Assembly: GCA_017475725.1 (NCBI GenBank) | Contig: JAFVFA010000021.1 | Location: 1 to 8,436 of the forward strand | Direction of reading: 5' to 3' | From: Spirochaetales bacterium | GTDB lineage: Bacteria; Spirochaetota; Spirochaetia; Sphaerochaetales; Sphaerochaetaceae | Length of the DNA: 8,436 nt | Shown here: positions 4,439 to 8,436 of the stretch, one piece after another | How the letters are laid out: each line of letters starts with the position of its first letter | Position numbering within the stretch: the stretch's first letter is position 1 | Notes under the pieces: model-generated | What the model was told of the DNA's origin: nothing | The model's database searches: none | The model's input: the letters and a program-made list of their open reading frames with translations, nothing else | Made by a program: the position numbers and the translations under genes

Positions 4439-6103
4439 CTACTTCCTCTTCCGCTGATACAGGAATCTCTTTATCTTCTCGGTTGGAGTGCGCTCGAAAG
4501 GCTCTTCCTGAATCTCCACCTTCCGTATCTTGCTGAATGACGACAATTTCTCATTCACACGACTTTTGACAATATTGAGGTAGCTTTCGATGGCATCAAC
4601 TGCAACTATACCTTTCTTTTTTAGAGCCTTGGCATCAATTCGGATCATTGCAGTCAGTCCACCTTCGTCATCGATGACAAGACTCTCAACAACAGCCTCC
4701 TCCGAGTTGATCAGGAACTCGATGTTCTCAGGGTAGATGTTCTCCCCTGACGGGCCAAGGATCATGGTCTTGCAACGCCCTCTGATCACAAGCCTTCCAT
4801 TGCGGAACTCCCCTATGTCTCCGGTTCTGAAGTAGCCGTCCTCTGTGAAGACCTCTCTGGTCAGGGCCTCGTTCTTGTAGTACCCCTTCATGACCGATGG
4901 TCCCTTTATCAGGACCTCGTCCGTTTCAGGGTCAAGCTTGACGTCAAGACCTGCAAGGATGGGACCGAGGGTTCCTACGACCTGGTCCTTTGGACCGCAA
5001 CCTGCAATGAACGGAGATGTCTCCGTCAGCCCATAGCCCAATGCATATGGGAGGTGGATTCTGTGGAAGAAGGCTTCAGCCTCCGCATCGAACGGGGCGC
5101 CGCCCACACCGAAGAACTTCAGTCTTCCACCGAAGATCGTCTTGACCTTCTTCCCTATTATCCTGTAGACGATTGGCGCAGTGAGTTTGTTGCGAGCGAA
5201 CTTCCCGAGCTTGGTGCCCTCCTTGATCTTCGGGGCAAGGGCCCTTCTGTAGATCTTCTCGATGAGAAGAGGCACGGACAGCATGATCTCCGGCTGTACC
5301 TCCTTGAAGGCGGGCATCAGGGAGTCTGTGCTTGGAGCCTTTCCAAGATAGACTATCTGCACCCCGTTGATAAGAAGAAGCAGGAATCCTATAGTGAATT
5401 CGTAGACATGGCTCATGGGAAGGATTGAAAGGGCATTCCAACCCGGAGTGATCTTTATGAACGGAGTTGAGCAGACGTAGGCATTCCATACCACGTTCCT
5501 GTTGGTCAGCATGACTGCCTTGGGGGTTCCTGTGGTTCCGCTTGTGTAGATTATGGAGACCACATCATCCTCTCCGAGACGCCTTTCCGCAAGGACCGCC
5601 TTGTCCGATGCAGACAGAACAGCACCCTTTGTGTCCACGCCATCAAGATCGCTGAAGTTCTTTCCATCGAAAAAGGCAAGGCTGCTGTCATCTATCAGGA
5701 AAAGGTCCTCCATCCTGATGATGCGAACGTTGGCTCCAACCACCTTTGATGCGTTCTTGGCATTCACGACAACAAGCTTGGCCTCGCTGTGGGCAAGGAT
5801 CCCCTGGACCTCGTCCCTGCTGAAGTTGGGCAGTATGGGTACAGTGACGCAACCGGCGCGGTTGACTCCAAGATAAGAGAGACCCCAATGCGGACAGCTC
5901 TCACCCAATATCGCGACCCTGTCTCCCTTTGAGAGCCCCTCAGCCACAATGTGTTGCGCGAAGCTGAAGGTCTGCTCCAGAAGCTCACCGTATGTTATCC
6001 TGCTTCCCTCATCACGCCAGGTCTGAAGCGCTATCAGGTTCCTGAATGCCGCAGTGGCTGACTCCAGCATCGTGGTGAGGGTGTATTCCTTGAGTTCAAT
6101 CAT
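4439..6103 (-). CDS. AMP-forming long-chain acyl-CoA synthetase
   Basis: Cytoplasmic or membrane-associated ligase (554 aa) of the ANL superfamily. It activates a carboxylic acid to acyl-AMP and then to acyl-CoA (or acyl-ACP). Motifs in order: P-loop YTSGTTGTPKAV (186-197), LPMSHVYEF (228-236), the GYGLTETSP adenine/catalytic motif (356-364), YFRTGD (424-429), the hinge GRCKTMI (442-448) and the C-terminal catalytic lysine in PTEKIKRF (Lys543). Both domains are complete, so it should be active. Spacing and the linker style resemble long-chain fatty acid ligases rather than acetyl-CoA synthetase; exact chain length and CoA versus ACP cannot be told. The ATG at 6101-6103 has only a weak, distant GGGG site upstream. 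It stands apart from its neighbours: 121 bases after copA and 60 before zip. An inverted repeat and promoter-like elements precede it. Confidence 0.92.
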   Translation of the reverse strand: MIELKEYTLTTMLESATAAFRNLIALQTWRDEGSRITYGELLEQTFSFAQHIVAEGLSKGDRVAILGESCPHWGLSYLGVNRAGCVTVPILPNFSRDEVQGILAHSEAKLVVVNAKNASKVVGANVRIIRMEDLFLIDDSSLAFFDGKNFSDLDGVDTKGAVLSASDKAVLAERRLGEDDVVSIIYTSGTTGTPKAVMLTNRNVVWNAYVCSTPFIKITPGWNALSILPMSHVYEFTIGFLLLLINGVQIVYLGKAPSTDSLMPAFKEVQPEIMLSVPLLIEKIYRRALAPKIKEGTKLGKFARNKLTAPIVYRIIGKKVKTIFGGRLKFFGVGGAPFDAEAEAFFHRIHLPYALGYGLTETSPFIAGCGPKDQVVGTLGPILAGLDVKLDPETDEVLIKGPSVMKGYYKNEALTREVFTEDGYFRTGDIGEFRNGRLVIRGRCKTMILGPSGENIYPENIEFLINSEEAVVESLVIDDEGGLTAMIRIDAKALKKKGIVAVDAIESYLNIVKSRVNEKLSSFSKIRKVEIQEEPFERTPTEKIKRFLYQRKRK

Positions 6104-6128
6104 TGTTGTTCTGTATCCCCGTTGTTTT

Positions 6129-6153
6129 TTGACAGACCATAAAGCACTGTCAA
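6129..6153 (-). promoter_or_regulatory. 7-base inverted repeat upstream of the acyl-CoA synthetase gene
   Basis: TTGACAG (6147-6153 on the minus strand) and CTGTCAA (6129-6135) form a perfect 7-base inverted repeat with an 11-base spacer. Allowing one mismatch, pairing extends by three more A-T pairs. It lies at the predicted transcription start, 26 to 50 bases before the ATG. No U-tract follows on either strand, so it is not an intrinsic terminator; a repressor operator is more likely. Confidence 0.45.
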
Positions 6154-6157
6154 TAAA

Positions 6158-6186
6158 AATCTACAGCCAACAGCGATCGTTTTCAA
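6158..6186 (-). promoter_or_regulatory. Candidate promoter of the acyl-CoA synthetase gene
   Basis: Minus-strand TTGAAA (6181-6186, 5 of 6), a 17-base spacer and TAGATT (6158-6163, 4 of 6), within the gap after copA. Predicted transcription start near 6151 falls in the inverted repeat at 6129-6153. Confidence 0.4.
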
Positions 6187-6224
6187 TAGTTAACCTGTTC
6201 CAAAAGCAGTGGGTGGTTCGTTAG

Positions 6225-6434
6225 TTAGTTTATACCCTTCACCTCATAACCGGCATCAGTTACAGCCTTTGCAAGGGCCTCATCGGAAACGGAAGGCTCA
6301 ACGGTCACCACAGCGGAGTTCCTCTCATGGCTGACCTCTGCAGACTTCACTCCATCCACTGCCTCAAGAGCCTTCTTGACCCTTGCCTCGCAATGCGGGC
6401 ACATCATTCCATCAATATCCATAGTCCTTGTCAT
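6225..6434 (-). CDS. Possible internally initiated CopZ-like copper chaperone (HMA domain of copA)
   Basis: In-frame part of copA that could also be translated alone as a 69-residue protein. An ATG at 6432-6434 begins MTRTMDIDGMMCPHC, exactly where a free CopZ-type chaperone would start. An AAGAGGAG stretch (6444-6451) lies 9 bases upstream, within the basic linker codons. The HMA domain has the Cu-binding GMMCPHC motif and the usual length for CopZ. E. coli copA is known to yield a separate HMA chaperone by frameshifting, so dual products from one copper-ATPase gene have a precedent, though by another mechanism. The HMA domain itself is certain; separate translation is inference. The GAGGAG may also simply reflect Lys-Glu-Glu codons. 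Confidence 0.35.
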   Translation of the reverse strand: MTRTMDIDGMMCPHCEARVKKALEAVDGVKSAEVSHERNSAVVTVEPSVSDEALAKAVTDAGYEVKGIN

Positions 6435-8436
6435 CTCAGTCGTCTCCTCTTTTCTCTTGGAAGTCTTTATTCTCCTATCCCTGCCGGAATCATGGATTCT
6501 GCAGAGATTGAGTCTCAGTGCATTGGTCACCACACAGAAGCTGGACAGACTCATTGCGGCAGCACCGACCATCGGGTTCAGCGTCAGGCCGAACGCGACG
6601 AAGCATCCAGCTGCAAGCGGAATGCAGATTGCGTTGTAGAAGAACGCCCAGAACAGGTTCTGGTGGATGTTCCTGAGCGTTGCCCTGCTGAGTCTGATGG
6701 CTGCAGGGACATCAAGGAGGCGGCTCTTCATCAAGACCACATCAGCGGCATCTATTGCCACATCCGCCCCTGCTCCTATTGCCATTCCTATGTCCGCTCT
6801 GGTCAAGGCAGGTGCATCGTTGATCCCGTCACCGACCATGGCCACAGTGCCCTGCTCCCCAAGCCTCCGCACAACGTTCTCCTTTCCGTCAGGGAGTACA
6901 CCTGCGATGACCTCGTCCACACCGGCCTGCTCTCCTATGGCCTTCGCGGTTCTCTCATTGTCTCCAGTGAGCATAATGACCCGGATACCCATGTTCCTGA
7001 GTTCCTCTATGGCCTGTCTGCCATCCTCCTTGATCGTATCGGCAACCGCTATGATTCCGGCAAGCACGTCCCCATCTGCAAACAGAAGCGGAGTCTTGCC
7101 CTGGGAGGCGAGTCTGTCAGCCTGCTCCCTGACAGATTCAGGGATGACCACCTTGCCGCCTATGTACTTCAGGCTTCCGCCCAAAACGGTTTTCCCATCA
7201 AGTTCGGCCTGAAGTCCGTTACCCGGCAGAGCCGAGAACCCGGACACCTCCGGAACATCGAGGTCCATGTCCTCTGATCTGTGCATGATGGCCTTTGCAA
7301 GCGGATGCTCACTTCTGGACTCCAGAGCGGCGGCAATTCTGAGAAGGGATCTTTCATCATAGCCGGAGGCCGGGACGACATCGGTCACCTCAGGGTTCCC
7401 GTTAGTGATTGTCCCTGTCTTGTCCATTGCCACAATCTCAACCCTTCCCGTCTGCTCCAGTGCAGAGGCGTTCTTGAAAAGGATCCCGTTCCTGGCACCC
7501 AGACCATTGCCGACCATGATTGCCACAGGGGTCGCAAGACCCAGGGCACATGGGCAGCTTATTACCAGGACGGAGATTCCCCTGGCCAAGGAATAGCCGA
7601 AAGGCTTCCCTATGAACATCCAGACAATTGTTGTAATCAGGGCAATTGCGATGACCACAGGAACGAATATACCCGAAACTTTATCGGCTATCTTGGCAAT
7701 TGGGGCCTTCGTAGCCGCAGCATCACTGACTAATTTGATGATTTGTGAAAGGGTTGTGTCCTCCCCGACCCTGGAGGCTTCACACCTTATGAATCCACTC
7801 TGGTTGATGGTTGCCGCAGACACCTGGTCGCCGATGGATTTGTCTACCGGGATGCTCTCACCGGTCAGTGCAGCCTCATTGACCGCACTGCTTCCATCCA
7901 GAACAATTCCATCAACCGGGATGCTCTCCCCTGGACGGACAACGAAGACGTCCCCTTTGCGGACCTCATCTATGCCTACTACAACCTCCTGCCCGTCACG
8001 TATGACTGTGGCGTTCTTCGGGGCAAGTCGCATGAGGCTCTTCAATGCGTCCGTGGTCTTTCCCTTGGAATGCGCCTCCAGCATCTTGCCTACTGTGATC
8101 AGGGTAAGGATCATGGCAGCGGACTCGAAGTAGAGCTCATGCATGTATGACATGGCCCTGGCCGCATCGCCAAGCTGCTGGGCCTTTGTCATGGCGAACA
8201 GCACATAGGTGCTCCAAACGAAAGAGGCGGTAGAACCCATGGCCACCAGAGTGTCCATGTTCGGTGCCCCGTGGGCAAGGCTTCTGAACCCGCTTATGAA
8301 GAATCTCTGGTTTATGACCATCACAATTGCGGCAAGCAGCAGCTGGAGAAGGCCAAGGGCAACGCAGTTCCCCTCAAACCATGCAGGAATGGGCCACGAC
8401 CACATCATGTGCCCCATAGAGAAAGACATCAGGACA
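6225..8436 (-). CDS. copA: Copper-exporting P1B-type ATPase CopA with C-terminal HMA domain (N-terminus beyond the window)
   Basis: ATP-driven Cu+ exporter in the inner membrane. The first visible residues (VLMSFSMGHMMW) match the second membrane helix of CopA, and the frame is open to the edge, so the first helix and any N-terminal HMA lie outside the window. Counting from the Met at 8429: actuator loop LTGES (188-192), metal-site CPC in SCPCALG (291-297), phosphorylation DKTGT (336-340), nucleotide-domain SEHP (373-376), GDGINDAPAL (533-542), then YN (598-599) and MSLSS (626-630). CPC plus YN plus MxxSS is the Cu+-specific P1B-1 signature. After the last helix, a basic linker (about 646-665) leads to a C-terminal HMA domain with GMMCPHC (674-680). 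A near-palindromic run of TAA/CTAA closes the gene, with no clear terminator. All catalytic residues seen are intact. Confidence 0.95.
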   Translation of the reverse strand, partial: VLMSFSMGHMMWSWPIPAWFEGNCVALGLLQLLLAAIVMVINQRFFISGFRSLAHGAPNMDTLVAMGSTASFVWSTYVLFAMTKAQQLGDAARAMSYMHELYFESAAMILTLITVGKMLEAHSKGKTTDALKSLMRLAPKNATVIRDGQEVVVGIDEVRKGDVFVVRPGESIPVDGIVLDGSSAVNEAALTGESIPVDKSIGDQVSAATINQSGFIRCEASRVGEDTTLSQIIKLVSDAAATKAPIAKIADKVSGIFVPVVIAIALITTIVWMFIGKPFGYSLARGISVLVISCPCALGLATPVAIMVGNGLGARNGILFKNASALEQTGRVEIVAMDKTGTITNGNPEVTDVVPASGYDERSLLRIAAALESRSEHPLAKAIMHRSEDMDLDVPEVSGFSALPGNGLQAELDGKTVLGGSLKYIGGKVVIPESVREQADRLASQGKTPLLFADGDVLAGIIAVADTIKEDGRQAIEELRNMGIRVIMLTGDNERTAKAIGEQAGVDEVIAGVLPDGKENVVRRLGEQGTVAMVGDGINDAPALTRADIGMAIGAGADVAIDAADVVLMKSRLLDVPAAIRLSRATLRNIHQNLFWAFFYNAICIPLAAGCFVAFGLTLNPMVGAAAMSLSSFCVVTNALRLNLCRIHDSGRDRRIKTSKRKEETTEMTRTMDIDGMMCPHCEARVKKALEAVDGVKSAEVSHERNSAVVTVEPSVSDEALAKAVTDAGYEVKGIN

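Noticed and set aside
6129..6153. Intrinsic terminator for copA
   Set aside because: There is a stem but it is AT-rich and followed by an A-tract, not a U-tract, on the copA strand.
6129..6157. Plus-strand promoter TTGACA-17-AATAAA
   Set aside because: The -35 is perfect, but it is simply one arm of the inverted repeat, the -10 matches 4 of 6, and no plus-strand gene lies downstream, only copA antisense.
6187..6224. Hairpin or attachment site after copA (GTTAAC palindrome, AACC/GGTT)
   Set aside because: Arms are 4 to 6 bases long, with no second copy in the window and no mobile gene nearby.
6327..7277. 316-codon open frame antisense to copA
   Set aside because: Low-complexity composition without family motifs, and it runs opposite the well-conserved CopA catalytic domains.

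Overview
The window comes from an anaerobic-type bacterium of moderately high GC. It has strong GGAGG-like ribosome binding sites, compact and often overlapping genes, and many AGG/AGA arginine codons. The gene set (NusG-II protein plus Gx transporter, DUF3842, a CopA with a C-terminal HMA domain, and a long ASCH protein) is typical of Clostridia and Spirochaetota. I cannot place it more precisely; the phylum guess is low confidence. All genes except one lie on the minus strand. No RNA gene, CRISPR array, insertion sequence or phage gene is visible, and no convincing intrinsic terminator was found.

Region 1 (1-2693, minus). This is a tight five-gene operon read from right to left: an EetA-like NusG-domain-II membrane protein, an EetB-like Gx-family ECF substrate-binding subunit, EcfA1, EcfT and EcfA2 (cut by the left edge). 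The last four reading frames are chained by overlaps of 14, 7 and 4 bases. This gives a substrate-specific S subunit its own complete energy-coupling module, with an extracytoplasmic cysteine-bearing partner made first. In Listeria the EetA/EetB pair belongs to the flavin-based extracellular electron transfer locus, so a flavin or redox-cofactor link is the best hypothesis. The substrate is not shown by the sequence.

Region 2 (2694-3203). A 69-base gap holds overlapping divergent promoter-like elements that share one AT-rich -10 segment. One set would drive the operon leftward and the other an ASCH-domain gene rightward. The ASCH gene is the only plus-strand gene and runs tail to tail into the next gene with an 11-base overlap.

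Region 3 (3193-4438, minus). A ZIP-family metal transporter is followed after 10 bases by a small DUF3842 protein. The ZIP start region carries a perfect 11-base inverted repeat. In the mRNA it would pair over the AUG, with the Shine-Dalgarno core in the apical loop. The same bases could instead be a DNA operator over a weak promoter.

Region 4 (4439-6224, minus). A complete AMP-forming acyl-CoA synthetase is preceded by a 121-base gap with a plausible promoter and a 7-base inverted repeat at the predicted transcription start.

Region 5 (6225-8436, minus). A P1B-1 copper-exporting ATPase is missing its N-terminus at the right edge. It ends in a C-terminal HMA domain that has its own in-frame ATG and Shine-Dalgarno-like sequence, so a free CopZ-like chaperone could be made from the same message.

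The main themes are metal handling (CopA, ZIP) and a dedicated ECF transporter. Nothing here is a clear-cut new defence or mobile system. The strongest leads are the ZIP start-site hairpin, the EetAB-ECF operon and the internal start in copA.
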